A stretch of 64,000 nt of DNA from contig DVOI01000040.1 in assembly GCA_018713665.1 (NCBI GenBank), positions 1-64,000 on the forward strand. Direction: 5' to 3'. This stretch comes from Ornithoclostridium faecigallinarum (GTDB taxonomy: Bacteria; Bacillota; Clostridia; Christensenellales; UBA3700). Position 1 is the stretch's first letter, and every line of letters begins with the position of its first letter. A program made the position numbers and the translations under genes. Shown here one piece after another: positions 52,192 through 61,186 of this stretch. Under the pieces are notes generated by a model. That model did not search any database and was not told the DNA's origin. It saw only the letters and a program-made list of their open reading frames with translations.

Positions 52192-53670
52192 TCACAACAA
52201 TATACACAGCACTCCGCCCCTGCCTTCGTTGACGATGCGCGTCACTGTCTTGCGCAGCTTCGCTCTCGCCTCTTCGGGCATCGACGACAGCTTGCCGGTC
52301 AAGCCGTCGCGCGCAAGCACGTTGAGCGACTTGCCGAGCATGTTGGTCTGCCATATCCCCTCGGTGTCGTCCCCGAACGTGTCCAGCCAATCCTTGACCA
52401 TATCCTCATCCTGCGCCTCGGTGCCGAGAATGGGATTGACCTCTGTCTCGACGTCGACTTTGAGAATGTGGTATGACGGCGCGCTCGCCCTCATCTTTAT
52501 GCCGAATCGCGAGCCCTTGTGGACGATCTCGGGACGCTCAAACTCCATATCTTCGAGTTCGGGCGCGGTCACACCGTAGCCGTAGTTGTCCGCGTCCTCG
52601 ATCGCCGCGGCGAGCTTGTCGTAACGGCGCTTCGCCTCGCTCATCTCGCGGATTGCACCGACCAGCTTAAATTCGTCGCCTATGTCCACCCCGCATTGAC
52701 GCGACAGCACGCGATAGAACAAGTCCTTTTTGGGGCACACGTCGAGCACTATCCTTCCCTTTGCGTAGTCCGCTTCAATGCCCGACAGCTTTTCGATGTC
52801 GCCGCTGTCGTCGAACATGGACGAAAAGACGCTGTAATCTGCCATCACGTTCGCCTTTGCCGCATATCCTGCGACGCGCGCCGTGATGTCGGCGATGATC
52901 GGATCGTCCGCAGGCAGCGCCCTCAGCCAATCGGGCAGTTTCGCTCCGACCGACTCTATCGGGAACGCTCCGAGCACGCATTCTATGATTGCGACAAGCG
53001 CGTCTCTGTCCATATGCGCGACGTTTTGAATAACTACGGGGACGTTGTAGACGCCGCGCATCGCCTCGGCGAGCTTTTTGGTCTCGGCGTCACGTTCGTG
53101 CCGCGTGTTGAGCACGATGACGTACGGCTTGCCTATCGCGGCGAGTTCCGCCGCCACGCGGCGTTCGGCGTCGACGTATTCGGCGCGCGGCGCTTCGGTG
53201 ACGCTGCCATCGCTGGTCACCAAAATTCCGATCGTCGAGTGGTCGCGGATCACCTTGCGCGTGCCCGTCTCCGCCGCCTCGTCGAACGGCATCTTTTCTT
53301 CGCTCCACGGCGTATCGACCATCCTTGTCTTGCCGTCGCCGTCCGCCGTCGCCGCCGACGGAATCATATATCCGACGCAATCGATCAGTCTGACGTTCGC
53401 CTTTTTGCCGTCGCCGAGATCGATTGTCTCGCCGCCGTCGGGCACAAACTTGGGCTGCGTGGTCATCACAGCCTTGCCGTCCGCCGACTGCGGCAGCTCG
53501 TCCGTGACGCGCTTGCGGCGGTGTTTGTCCTCGATACCGTCGAGCAATGCAAGCTCGGCAAACTTTTTGATGAAGGTCGACTTGCCCGTCCTCACGGGCC
53601 CGACCACTCCTATATAGATGTCGCCGCCCGTCCTCTCGGCGATGTCCTTGTATAAATCGAATTGCTGCAT
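52192..53670 (-). CDS. spoIVA: Stage IV sporulation protein A (spore-coat ATPase)
   Basis: 492 residues, the family length. Residues 1-30 include the Walker A GPVRTGKST. The NTPase part continues with RLIDCVGYMIP and a conserved DHSTIGILVTSDG region. The C-terminus ends GGVLCILL, as needed for docking on SpoVM at the forespore membrane. It forms the ATP-driven basement layer of the coat. It marks the organism as a spore-former. Upstream, GCATATT and CATATATC resemble mother-cell sigma-E boxes, but their spacing is longer than usual. Confidence 0.96.
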   Translation of the reverse strand: MQQFDLYKDIAERTGGDIYIGVVGPVRTGKSTFIKKFAELALLDGIEDKHRRKRVTDELPQSADGKAVMTTQPKFVPDGGETIDLGDGKKANVRLIDCVGYMIPSAATADGDGKTRMVDTPWSEEKMPFDEAAETGTRKVIRDHSTIGILVTSDGSVTEAPRAEYVDAERRVAAELAAIGKPYVIVLNTRHERDAETKKLAEAMRGVYNVPVVIQNVAHMDRDALVAIIECVLGAFPIESVGAKLPDWLRALPADDPIIADITARVAGYAAKANVMADYSVFSSMFDDSGDIEKLSGIEADYAKGRIVLDVCPKKDLFYRVLSRQCGVDIGDEFKLVGAIREMSEAKRRYDKLAAAIEDADNYGYGVTAPELEDMEFERPEIVHKGSRFGIKMRASAPSYHILKVDVETEVNPILGTEAQDEDMVKDWLDTFGDDTEGIWQTNMLGKSLNVLARDGLTGKLSSMPEEARAKLRKTVTRIVNEGRGGVLCILL

Positions 53671-53750
53671 GGTTACCTCCGGGGCTTTGTTCGATATATG
53701 ATATTCGCCGCCGCAGCGAATATGCCGAAGCGGTCGGATATTTCGGCGAC

Positions 53751-53784
53751 AAAAAACGGCTCCGCCTTCGCGAAGCCGCCGTTT
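53751..53784 (-). terminator. Terminator of the der-hydrogenase operon
   Basis: An imperfect stem built from ACGGC...GCCGT with inner GCTTCGCGAAGGC, followed by six T on the minus strand. It lies just after the 83-residue gene. Confidence 0.75.
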
Positions 53785-53796
53785 TGCCGCTCGGAT

Positions 53797-54048
53797 TCAG
53801 CCCTTGAGCCCGTTCTCCTGCCGCGCCATATTCTCTACGACGACGTCGTAAATGTCGCCGAGATCGGAACAATATTCCAGCACCCTCCACGGCGTGTCCG
53901 TGTGGTAGTGGATTTTGATCAACTCGTCGTCGCCGACGACAAGCAGGCAATCGCCCTTGATGTGCGTCTCGATGTACGCCTTGATCTCGTCGGCGTCGAG
54001 TTCCTCTCCGTCGATGAGCAATTGTGTGTCAAAAGTGTATTCTGTCAT
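53797..54048 (-). CDS. Stand-alone FakA/YloV C-terminal-like domain (83 aa)
   Basis: 83 residues. GDCLLVVGDDELIKIHYHTDTPWRVLEYC and VVVENMARQ resemble the C-terminal domain of FakA/YloV-type fatty-acid kinase (DAK2-family) proteins. The kinase and middle domains are absent. GGAGAGAG precedes the ATG, so it is a real short gene rather than decayed sequence. It is the last gene behind the [FeFe]-hydrogenase gene. Its function is unknown; a regulatory or carrier-binding role is possible. Confidence 0.7.
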   Translation of the reverse strand: MTEYTFDTQLLIDGEELDADEIKAYIETHIKGDCLLVVGDDELIKIHYHTDTPWRVLEYCSDLGDIYDVVVENMARQENGLKG

Positions 54049-54109
54049 TTCTCTCTCCGCAGTTGAGCCCCGCCGAGCCCGGAAACGGACTCGGCGAGGC
54101 GATGTTTTG

Positions 54110-55564
54110 TCACAGATTTACGCCGTTGTCTTTGCCCGCCTCGAGACTGTGTTCGTATCTCTTGACGCTGCTTTCGATGTCCTTGTTGGACGCGGCGTTG
54201 CCGTATTTGTCGATGTCGACGACGCAGCGCTGTTCGTGGTGCAGGCTGAGCGCGCCGTTGAGGCAGCCGCCCTCGCACGCCATGCCCTCGAAGAAGTTCT
54301 CCGCCGCTCTGCCCAATTTGAGTTTGAGCAAATTGATCTTGCACTCTTCGAGACCGCTCATCGAGATGGGTTTGAGATTGTCTACGCCCATCGACTTCGC
54401 GACGTTGACGACGCCCTGTGTTATGCCGCCCGACTTGGCGAAGATGCGGCCGTAATAGGACGCCTCGTCGATCGGGCAATCCTCGAGCGATTGAAGATCG
54501 ATATCGCGCGCGTCGAAGAATGCCTGCAGCTCCTCGAACGACAGCACGCAGTCGATGCCTCCCTTTGTCTTGGGCATGCGATACTCGAGTTTCTTGCTGG
54601 TGCAAGGTCCGATGAAGATACACTTCGCTGTCGGATCCTCGCGCTTGATGATGAACGCCGTTTCGACCATCGGCGAGACGGACGACGAGATGTACTTGGT
54701 CAATTCGGGGAAGTTCTTCTCAATGAACATCACGAACGACGGACAGCAGGAGGTGGTCAAAATACCCCTCTCCTTGAACTCCTTTGCCTCATGCCAAAGG
54801 GTGACGTCCGCGCCCATTGCCGCCTCGGCAATGTCATAAAAGCCGAGCATCTTCAATCCGCTCGCAACCTTGGGGAGCGGCACGCCGGTGAATTGGCTCG
54901 CGATGGACGGAGCGACGATTGCGTAGACGTGATACTTGGTGTTGTTCTCGGACTTCTTCATGATGTCGAGCGCGTCCATGATGAACGACTTGTCGACGAT
55001 TGCGCCGAACGGGCATTGATAGACGCATGCGCCGCAGGAAACGCACTTCTCGTTGTCGATGACCGCCTTTTTATTCTCGTCCATCTTGATTGCGCCCACC
55101 TTGCAGCTGCGGACGCACGGCCTGCGCTGTTCGATGATCGCGCTGTACGGGCAAGCCTTCGCGCATCTGCCGCACTCGACGCATTTCTCCTTGTCGATGA
55201 CCGGCTTGTTGTTGACGATCGTAATTGCGTTCTTGGGGCAGGCGCGCTGACACTTGTGAACGATGCAGCCGCGGCACGCCGGCGTGATATACATACCCTC
55301 GATCGGGCATGCGTCGCACGCCGCGTCGATGACCTCGACGCTGTTGGGATTGCTCTTGTCGCCGCCGAGCGCCATCTTGATGCGCTCTTGGACGATCGCG
55401 CGCTCCTTGTAGATGCAGCAGCGCATCGTCGGCTTGGGTCCCGGCGAAATTAGTTTGGGGATGTCGAGGTAGATGTTGCTCATGTCCCCTTTGTCCGCCG
55501 CCTTGATGACCTCGCGGAGCACGTCGTATTTTAGCTCTTGAACTCTCGTATCGAAAATCTTCAT
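54110..55564 (-). CDS. Putative [FeFe]-hydrogenase (group B-like)
   Basis: 484 residues. The N-terminal half carries many Cys for 4Fe-4S clusters (CDACPIEG, CRGCIVHKCQRACP, CVECGRCAKACP, CVSCGACVYQCP). The H-cluster motifs follow: TSCCPSFVMF (L1), FIGPCTSKKLEY (L2) and EGMACEGGCLNGA (L3). All four H-cluster Cys are present. The L1/L3 variants and domain layout resemble group B enzymes rather than bifurcating group A. The start overlaps the phosphoesterase stop (ATGA). Hydrogen production or sensing is likely; the direction is not readable. No maturases are in the window. Confidence 0.85.
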   Translation of the reverse strand: MKIFDTRVQELKYDVLREVIKAADKGDMSNIYLDIPKLISPGPKPTMRCCIYKERAIVQERIKMALGGDKSNPNSVEVIDAACDACPIEGMYITPACRGCIVHKCQRACPKNAITIVNNKPVIDKEKCVECGRCAKACPYSAIIEQRRPCVRSCKVGAIKMDENKKAVIDNEKCVSCGACVYQCPFGAIVDKSFIMDALDIMKKSENNTKYHVYAIVAPSIASQFTGVPLPKVASGLKMLGFYDIAEAAMGADVTLWHEAKEFKERGILTTSCCPSFVMFIEKNFPELTKYISSSVSPMVETAFIIKREDPTAKCIFIGPCTSKKLEYRMPKTKGGIDCVLSFEELQAFFDARDIDLQSLEDCPIDEASYYGRIFAKSGGITQGVVNVAKSMGVDNLKPISMSGLEECKINLLKLKLGRAAENFFEGMACEGGCLNGALSLHHEQRCVVDIDKYGNAASNKDIESSVKRYEHSLEAGKDNGVNL

Positions 55565-56106
55565 TGTTTTGCGACCTCTTTTTCTATGATGCGGCGGTCC
55601 TTGAGATCTTTGAGCAGGACCTCGCCGTTTTCGATGATGATGTAGCTGTGAGCGGTGCCCTCTTTCGGCAGAGACACCGAACCGGGATTGGCGATGACCA
55701 TCCCGTCCTTTTTGAATGCAAACCCCGTATGGAAGTGTCCGTACAACAGCACGTCGCCGGCGTTCTTGGGCAGCGAGTCCTTGTTGAACACATGCCCGTG
55801 CGTGAGCGTCATTTTGACGCCGTCGGCATAGATCTGCGCGATGTCGACAAACTCGAACGGCGCGACCATCGCGTCGACTTCGCTGTCGCAATTGCCCTTG
55901 ACGACGATCAGCCTGTCCTTGACCGTATCGAGCATCTTCGCGACCTCGAGCGGCGCGTACTCGTCGGGCAGCGGATTGCGCGGTCCGTGATAGAACACGT
56001 CGCCGAGCAGCGCGATCTGGTCGGCCTTTTCCTCTTCGGCGACCTGCAACAGACGGCGCGTCCAAAACGCCGAGCCGTGGATGTCGGACGCGACGAGCAG
56101 CCTCAT
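55561..56106 (-). CDS. YfcE/MJ0936-type metallophosphoesterase
   Basis: 181 residues. SDIHGS (DxH), LGDVFYHG (GDxx), VKGNCDSEVD (GNCD), LTHGHVF and YGHFHTG (metal His residues) form the complete calcineurin-like metal site. It is a small cytoplasmic phosphodiesterase. The start at 56106 overlaps the aminotransferase stop (ATGA), and the end overlaps the hydrogenase start, so the three are tightly coupled. The substrate is unknown. Confidence 0.88.
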   Translation of the reverse strand: MRLLVASDIHGSAFWTRRLLQVAEEEKADQIALLGDVFYHGPRNPLPDEYAPLEVAKMLDTVKDRLIVVKGNCDSEVDAMVAPFEFVDIAQIYADGVKMTLTHGHVFNKDSLPKNAGDVLLYGHFHTGFAFKKDGMVIANPGSVSLPKEGTAHSYIIIENGEVLLKDLKDRRIIEKEVAKQ

Positions 56107-57371
56107 TTCTTCTCCTCCGCGAGCTTTGCGGTGCAAGCCAACTTGACGCTGGCGATCAAGATCTCGATCGCCGCCGGCAGATCGTCGGCATTGGTGAATG
56201 TCGGCGCGATACGCAGATTGCGGTCGGCGTCGTCCCTGCCGTACGGATAGGTAGCGCCTGCGCCTGTCAGCGTCAGCCCCGCCGCCTTGCAGAGCTTCGC
56301 GACTTCGCGCGCGCAGCCGTCAAGCACGTCGAGACTGATGAAGTAGCCGCCCTTGGGATCCGTCCACTTTGCGATGTCGCAGTCGTCGCCGAAGCTGCGC
56401 TCGAGTGCGTCGACGATCGCCCTGAACTTGGGCGCGATGATAGCGCGCTGTTTGTCCATGATCTCGGCGATGTGCTCGGGGGACTTGAGATAGACAAAAT
56501 GCCTGTATTGATTGACCTTGTCGTAGCCGATCGTCTGGAATGTGATGTGCGAAAGCGCCTCTTTGAGATTTGCCTCGCTCATGCCCATACACGCGACGCC
56601 GCCGCCGGCAAAAGTGATCTTGGACGTCGAAGAGAACTCGAACAGGCGGTCTTCGGTGCCCGCCTTCTTCGCATATGCCATGATGTTGGCGAGCTTGCCC
56701 GGAGTGTCGGTCAGCTCGTGCACGCAGTACGCGTTGTCCCAGAAGATGCGGAAGTCCTTGGCGGCGACGGGCATCGTCGCAAGCCTTTCGACGACGCGGT
56801 CGGAATAGATCTCTCCGGTCGGGTTGGAATACTTGGGCACACACCAAATGCCCTTGATCGACGGGTCGTTCGCGACATAGTTCTCGACCAAGTCCATGTT
56901 GGGACCCTCGCCGGTCAACGGCACATTGATCATCTCGATGCCGAAGTGCTCGGTGATCGCGAAATGGCGATCATACCCCGGAACGGGACAGATGAACTTG
57001 ATCTTGGACTTGCCCCACGGCTCGCAGCCGCCGAAGCCGAACTGCATGCCCCTCTGGATGGTGTCGTACATCAAATTGAGCGAGCTGTTGCCGCCGACAA
57101 AGACCTCGGAGGGATCGAGACCGAGGATCTCGGCGAACAACTTGCGCATCTCGGGGACGCCCTCGAGACCGCCGTAGTTGAAGACGGACTTGGGGAATTC
57201 TTCCGGACGCGGCTCTTCGAGCATGCCGAACGCGATCTGAGCCTGCTCAAAGCAGGGCTTGCCGCGCGCGATGTCGACCTTGTAGCCCTTGGCGGCAACT
57301 TCTTCGTACTCTTTGAGATGAGTCTCGTGCAGCGCCTCAAGCTGTTCTTTGGTGAGTTCTGCGTACTTCAT
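56103..57371 (-). CDS. PLP-dependent aminotransferase, aspartate aminotransferase type (PF12897-like)
   Basis: 422 residues. ARGKPCFEQ near residue 35, NYGGLEGVPEMR, VGGNSSLNLMYD, PKYSNPTGEIYSD (substrate-site Asn-Pro-Thr-Gly) and FSSTSKITFAGGG, whose Lys binds PLP. The layout matches the divergent aspartate-aminotransferase group related to MocR-like domains rather than classical AspC. Probably Asp/oxaloacetate and Glu/2-oxoglutarate transamination. Confidence 0.82.
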   Translation of the reverse strand: MKYAELTKEQLEALHETHLKEYEEVAAKGYKVDIARGKPCFEQAQIAFGMLEEPRPEEFPKSVFNYGGLEGVPEMRKLFAEILGLDPSEVFVGGNSSLNLMYDTIQRGMQFGFGGCEPWGKSKIKFICPVPGYDRHFAITEHFGIEMINVPLTGEGPNMDLVENYVANDPSIKGIWCVPKYSNPTGEIYSDRVVERLATMPVAAKDFRIFWDNAYCVHELTDTPGKLANIMAYAKKAGTEDRLFEFSSTSKITFAGGGVACMGMSEANLKEALSHITFQTIGYDKVNQYRHFVYLKSPEHIAEIMDKQRAIIAPKFRAIVDALERSFGDDCDIAKWTDPKGGYFISLDVLDGCAREVAKLCKAAGLTLTGAGATYPYGRDDADRNLRIAPTFTNADDLPAAIEILIASVKLACTAKLAEEKK

Positions 57372-57428
57372 ATTTTATCTCCTGACAAAACTTTTATCTG
57401 TGATTTTGCGTGTCCGTGTCGATGTTCG

Positions 57429-58754
57429 CTATTCTGCGAAGTCGTCGCGGCGGTTGCGGAACACCAATCTTATCGGCGTGCCGCGGAACTCGAACGCCTT
57501 GCGGAGCGAGTTCTCCAAATATCTGCGATAGCTGAAATGCACCAGCTTTTCGTCATTGACGAAGAAGACGAACGTCGGCGGACATATGTCGCTTTGCGTC
57601 GCGTACAGCACCTTGAGTCTTCTGCCGTTGTCAGACGGCGGCTCGACCGCGAGAATCGCGTCGCGAACGACGTCGTTGAGCACGGACGTGGTGACGCGGC
57701 GGCTCGCCTGTTCGTAGACGTTGCGCGCCTCGGCGAGCAGCTTCTCCACCCTCTGTCCGGTCATCGCCGACACGTAGACGGCGACGAAATAGTCCATGAA
57801 TTTGAGCTGCGCCGCCAGCTGTTTGGTCATGATCGCGGAGGTGTGGGTGTCCTTTTCGACCGCGTCCCACTTGTTCATCACGATGACGGACGGCTTGCCC
57901 TGCTCGTGGACGTAGCCGCAGATCTTGACATCCTGTTCGGTCACGCCGTCCGCGCTGTCGATGACGACGAAGACCACGTCCGCGCGCCTGACTGCGGCGA
58001 GCGCGCGCAACACGCTGTATTGCTCCACGCCCCTGTCCACGCTCGACTTCTTGCGAATGCCTGCGGTATCGATGAGATTGTATCTGACCCCGTCCCTCTC
58101 GAACGGAGTGTCGATTGCGTCGCGCGTCGTGCCGGCGATGTTGCTGACAATCACGCGGTCGTACCCCAAGATCTTGTTGGTCAAAGAGGACTTGCCGGCG
58201 TTCGGCTTGCCGACGATCGCGATGTCGAGCACATCGTCCTCCCCCTCGCCGTCGCACTCCGGAAGATGCTCGGCCACAGCGTCGAGCAAATCTCCCAGCC
58301 CCATGCCTTGGACGGCGGAAACGGCAAACGGCTCGCCTATGCCCAGCTCGTAAAAATCATAAGTCTTGTCGACCTCGTTGTTGTCCAGCTTGTTGACGGC
58401 GAGCACGATGGGCTTGCCGCTGCGGCGCAAAAACGACGCGACTTCGCGGTCGTTGGAGGTCACGCCCGCCCTGCCGTCGACGACGAACAATATGCAGTCT
58501 GCGATGTCGACCGCGACCTTTGCCTGCTCGCGGATATGCGAAAGCATCTCGTCGTCGCTGCGCACATCGAGACCTCCGGTGTCAATCAGAGTGAACGCCT
58601 TGCCGCACCAATCGGTATCGCAATAGAGCCTGTCGCGGGTCACGCCCTCCACGTCCTCGACGATGGAGACGCGCTTGCCTACAAGCTTGTTGAACAGCGT
58701 CGACTTGCCCACATTGGGTCTGCCGACGACGGCGACGAGCGGTCTTGCGTTCAT
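57429..58754 (-). CDS. der: Ribosome-associated GTPase Der (EngA)
   Basis: 441 residues with tandem GTPase domains: GRPNVGKST (residues about 9-17) and GKPNAGKSS (about 180), each with its own NKxD (NKLD, NKWD), and a C-terminal KH-like domain. Needed for 50S assembly. The start has AAAGGAGG 4 nt upstream. It leads the operon that ends with the hydrogenase and FakA-like stub. Confidence 0.96.
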   Translation of the reverse strand: MNARPLVAVVGRPNVGKSTLFNKLVGKRVSIVEDVEGVTRDRLYCDTDWCGKAFTLIDTGGLDVRSDDEMLSHIREQAKVAVDIADCILFVVDGRAGVTSNDREVASFLRRSGKPIVLAVNKLDNNEVDKTYDFYELGIGEPFAVSAVQGMGLGDLLDAVAEHLPECDGEGEDDVLDIAIVGKPNAGKSSLTNKILGYDRVIVSNIAGTTRDAIDTPFERDGVRYNLIDTAGIRKKSSVDRGVEQYSVLRALAAVRRADVVFVVIDSADGVTEQDVKICGYVHEQGKPSVIVMNKWDAVEKDTHTSAIMTKQLAAQLKFMDYFVAVYVSAMTGQRVEKLLAEARNVYEQASRRVTTSVLNDVVRDAILAVEPPSDNGRRLKVLYATQSDICPPTFVFFVNDEKLVHFSYRRYLENSLRKAFEFRGTPIRLVFRNRRDDFAE

Positions 58755-58774
58755 ATGTCCTCCTTTGCACCGCA

Positions 58775-58803
58775 ATTATACATTATTCCGCACGCAAAGT
58801 AAA
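58775..58803 (-). promoter_or_regulatory. Promoter of the der operon
   Basis: TTTACT, 17 bp, TATAAT on the minus strand. Confidence 0.65.
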
Positions 58804-58835
58804 GCGATAAACACCACAAAACGCGCAGGCGCGCC

Positions 58836-59429
58836 TTACACGCGCACACGACTCGACGAGAAAACTTCGCCGGCGCGCATATATTTGGGGCGAAAATCCG
58901 CCGATTCGCTCATTCCCGACGGACGAGCGGCGCGCCGAATCAGGTCAAATATCGCCGCGGCAAACGCCGCAAATATCAAGTAGTATGCGGTGTGCATCCC
59001 CATCGCAGTACAGCGCAAAAAGCCGCCCTTTGACGCGAAAAGCGAATACATATCCGCAATTACACTGCCCGTAATCACTCTCCCGAGCAATTCTGCGCCG
59101 CATGACGAAAACGCCGCGGAAAACGATACGGACAGTGCGAGCGACGCTACGGAAGAGTAGTCGAAAGCAGCCTCTCCCCCCAGCGCAAAAACGCACGCGC
59201 ATGCCGCCGCTCCGAGAAGCGCTCCATGCGAACGCGAGACGAACAGCGCGTACATTCCTATCGCCGCCGCGACGAAAAAGGGCGCGCATACTCTGCCCGT
59301 CGGCACACACATCGACAGCGCGAGCGCCGCCGAACACGCGCTCCCCTCGGGCAGCTTGCCGTCGGCAATGCCGCGCATCGCGCAATATATCAAATGCGAA
59401 AAGAGCAAAAAAACGGCGGCATACTCCAT
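58836..59429 (-). CDS. Predicted small integral membrane protein
   Basis: About 197 residues with roughly five hydrophobic segments rich in Ala and Cys, and a basic C-terminal tail. I do not recognise a family. The ATG at 59429 lies in the loop of the ppiB terminator hairpin and has no clear ribosome-binding site. A TTG six codons earlier is possible. Translation would need read-through or an unseen promoter, so the gene call is moderate. Confidence 0.5.
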   Translation of the reverse strand: MEYAAVFLLFSHLIYCAMRGIADGKLPEGSACSAALALSMCVPTGRVCAPFFVAAAIGMYALFVSRSHGALLGAAACACVFALGGEAAFDYSSVASLALSVSFSAAFSSCGAELLGRVITGSVIADMYSLFASKGGFLRCTAMGMHTAYYLIFAAFAAAIFDLIRRAARPSGMSESADFRPKYMRAGEVFSSSRVRV

Positions 59430-59444
59430 ACCGGTAGTATGCCG
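59407..59444 (-). terminator. ppiB terminator overlapping the start of the next gene
   Basis: A perfect 8-bp arm CGGCATAC pairs with GTATGCCG, followed by a seven-T run on the minus strand. The loop contains the ATG of the membrane-protein gene, and the T-run encodes its Val-Phe. Confidence 0.75.
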
Positions 59445-59461
59445 CAACGCCGACTTTGTTT

Positions 59462-59957
59462 TCAGTCCTCTATCTCAATCGTATCGATGACGACGGGATC
59501 GACCGGCACGTCGTCGAACCAACCGCGGCGCGTCGTGCGCACCTTGGAAATCGCGACCGCGACGTCCTCGCTCGCCTTGTCGCACAGCTTGCCGAACGCC
59601 GCATACGCGCCGTCCAAATGCGGGCAATCCTCTACGCATACGAAAAATTGAGAACTCCCGCTGTCGGGATTCATTGCGCGCGCCATCGAAAGCACGCCCA
59701 AGGTGTGCTTGACGGGATTGTTCACGCCGTTGGCGGCGAACTCGCCCTTGATGCAGTCCGCATTTTTTGGGGCGCAGATCCTCGTACATGCCGCCGCCCT
59801 GGATCATAAATCCAGGGATGACGCGGTGAAAGATCAGCCCGTCGTAAAAACCGCTCTTTGCCAGCTTGACAAAGTTGCGCACCGAGATCGGCGCGACGTC
59901 CTCATACAGCTCCGCGGACATTTGCGAGCCGTCTTTGAGCTTGATGATCGCCTTCAT
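59462..59957 (-). pseudogene. ppiB: Peptidyl-prolyl cis-trans isomerase (cyclophilin), frameshifted
   Basis: Two frames together make a full cyclophilin of about 164 residues. The first covers MKAIIKLKDG to GGMYEDLRPK (FHRVIPGFMIQGG present). The second resumes at the equivalent of NAD and continues with NNPVKHTLGVLSMAR and SSQFFVCVEDCPHLDG. The break is at a six-A run (complement of 59763-59768); five A would restore the frame. Otherwise the protein is intact, so a sequencing or assembly indel or a very recent mutation is likely. The start has GGAGG upstream and overlaps the glycosyltransferase stop (ATGA). Confidence 0.85.
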
Positions 59958-61186
59958 TGTCCATCCTCCTTTTGTTCGATTGCAGGGTGTTTGAGCGCGT
60001 ATATCGACTCCGCACCGTCGTGGATTAGCTTGCACATCGCGCCCATCGCCGCCCTGTCGTAAAATTTGCGTTGATTGTAGAGATACTCCTGTTTGAGCAT
60101 GTTGTTGTTGAGGAAGCCGAGCACCGCGGTGACCAGCTGTTCGTCTTTGACTCCGCGCTGCGCAAGCTGCCCTGCGGCGATGTATTCCGCATTCTCGGCG
60201 TCATGCACATTTATCGGTTTTATCAACACACACGGGATATTTTTGACGCACGCCTCATAGATTGTGACAATCGTAGGCGCGGTGACGAGCACGTCGGTGA
60301 TGTCATAGATTTTCCACATATCGGTGACCTCTTCGACGACGTAGACGTTCTTGTCGATGCCCTTGGCTTTGACGTAAGACTTGACAAAGTCGAGTATCGT
60401 CTTGCTGCCGCCGGTGAGCACGACGAGATTGAGCCTGTCGCAATAGTCGGCGAGCGCGGCGAACGCGTCTTTGAGCGTCGCGACTCCGTATCTGCCGCCG
60501 TTCAAAGTGACGGTCGGAATGGACGTATCTATACCCATTGCCTCGGCGACCTCTTCGCGGTCGTACTCGAGCACGCGCGCACTGTCGAACGGCATGCCGA
60601 CGACGTGAATCTTGCCCTCGACGACGTTGTTGGCGAGCAGCTCTCCCCTGACGTTGTCGTTCTGCACCAAGTAGCCGTCCGATTGATAGTTGATGTACGC
60701 CTTGTTGAGCGCGTAGTCGGTGATCACCGCATAGACGGCGGTCTCCTTCATGCCGAGCCGCTGTTTCGCCTCGATCGCCTTGTTGTGCGCCTTGGGTGTG
60801 AAGCAGAGGACGATGTCGGGATCGAACCGCGTGAGAATGTTGTCCACTTTGCGGAAGCGTATCCTCGTCTTTGCGGAGAGCGAGTCGGGGTTTTGCGCCT
60901 TGACCGCCGCGCTGTACGGCGCGACCGTCTTGTCTATCTTTTGAGGGACGAGCTTGTTGCGGATCGCCACGACCAGCTTGTTGAGCCACGGCGCGACGCG
61001 TGCGGTCGCGATGTAGAGACGGCGCGTAAAGCGCGACGAAAACGCGTTGCTGTACTTGTCCTCGTCAATCGCGATGACTTCGCAGTCGGGATAGTCGCGG
61101 CGAAGGCGCGCGGTCAAATCGAGCGCTACCGTGTCGTAGAACCCTTTCGAATAGAGGATGACAATCGTCTTTTTGTCCGTGTTCAT
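59954..61186 (-). CDS. GT28/MGDG-synthase-like glycosyltransferase
   Basis: 410 residues. GT-B fold: an N-terminal acceptor domain (YSKGFYDT, ITDYALNKAY) and a C-terminal nucleotide-sugar domain with VTLNGGRYG, VVLTGGSKTI and TAPTIVTIYEA, where the usual GGxT is replaced. It resembles processive diacylglycerol or MurG-type transferases that make membrane glycolipids. It is coupled to trhP upstream and ppiB downstream by 4-bp overlaps. Confidence 0.75.
   Translation of the reverse strand: MNTDKKTIVILYSKGFYDTVALDLTARLRRDYPDCEVIAIDEDKYSNAFSSRFTRRLYIATARVAPWLNKLVVAIRNKLVPQKIDKTVAPYSAAVKAQNPDSLSAKTRIRFRKVDNILTRFDPDIVLCFTPKAHNKAIEAKQRLGMKETAVYAVITDYALNKAYINYQSDGYLVQNDNVRGELLANNVVEGKIHVVGMPFDSARVLEYDREEVAEAMGIDTSIPTVTLNGGRYGVATLKDAFAALADYCDRLNLVVLTGGSKTILDFVKSYVKAKGIDKNVYVVEEVTDMWKIYDITDVLVTAPTIVTIYEACVKNIPCVLIKPINVHDAENAEYIAAGQLAQRGVKDEQLVTAVLGFLNNNMLKQEYLYNQRKFYDRAAMGAMCKLIHDGAESIYALKHPAIEQKEDGQ

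Noticed and set aside
59763..59768. Programmed -1 ribosomal frameshift in ppiB
   Set aside because: The required shift is +1 (or -2), which a -1 slippery site cannot give, and cyclophilins are not known to need recoding.
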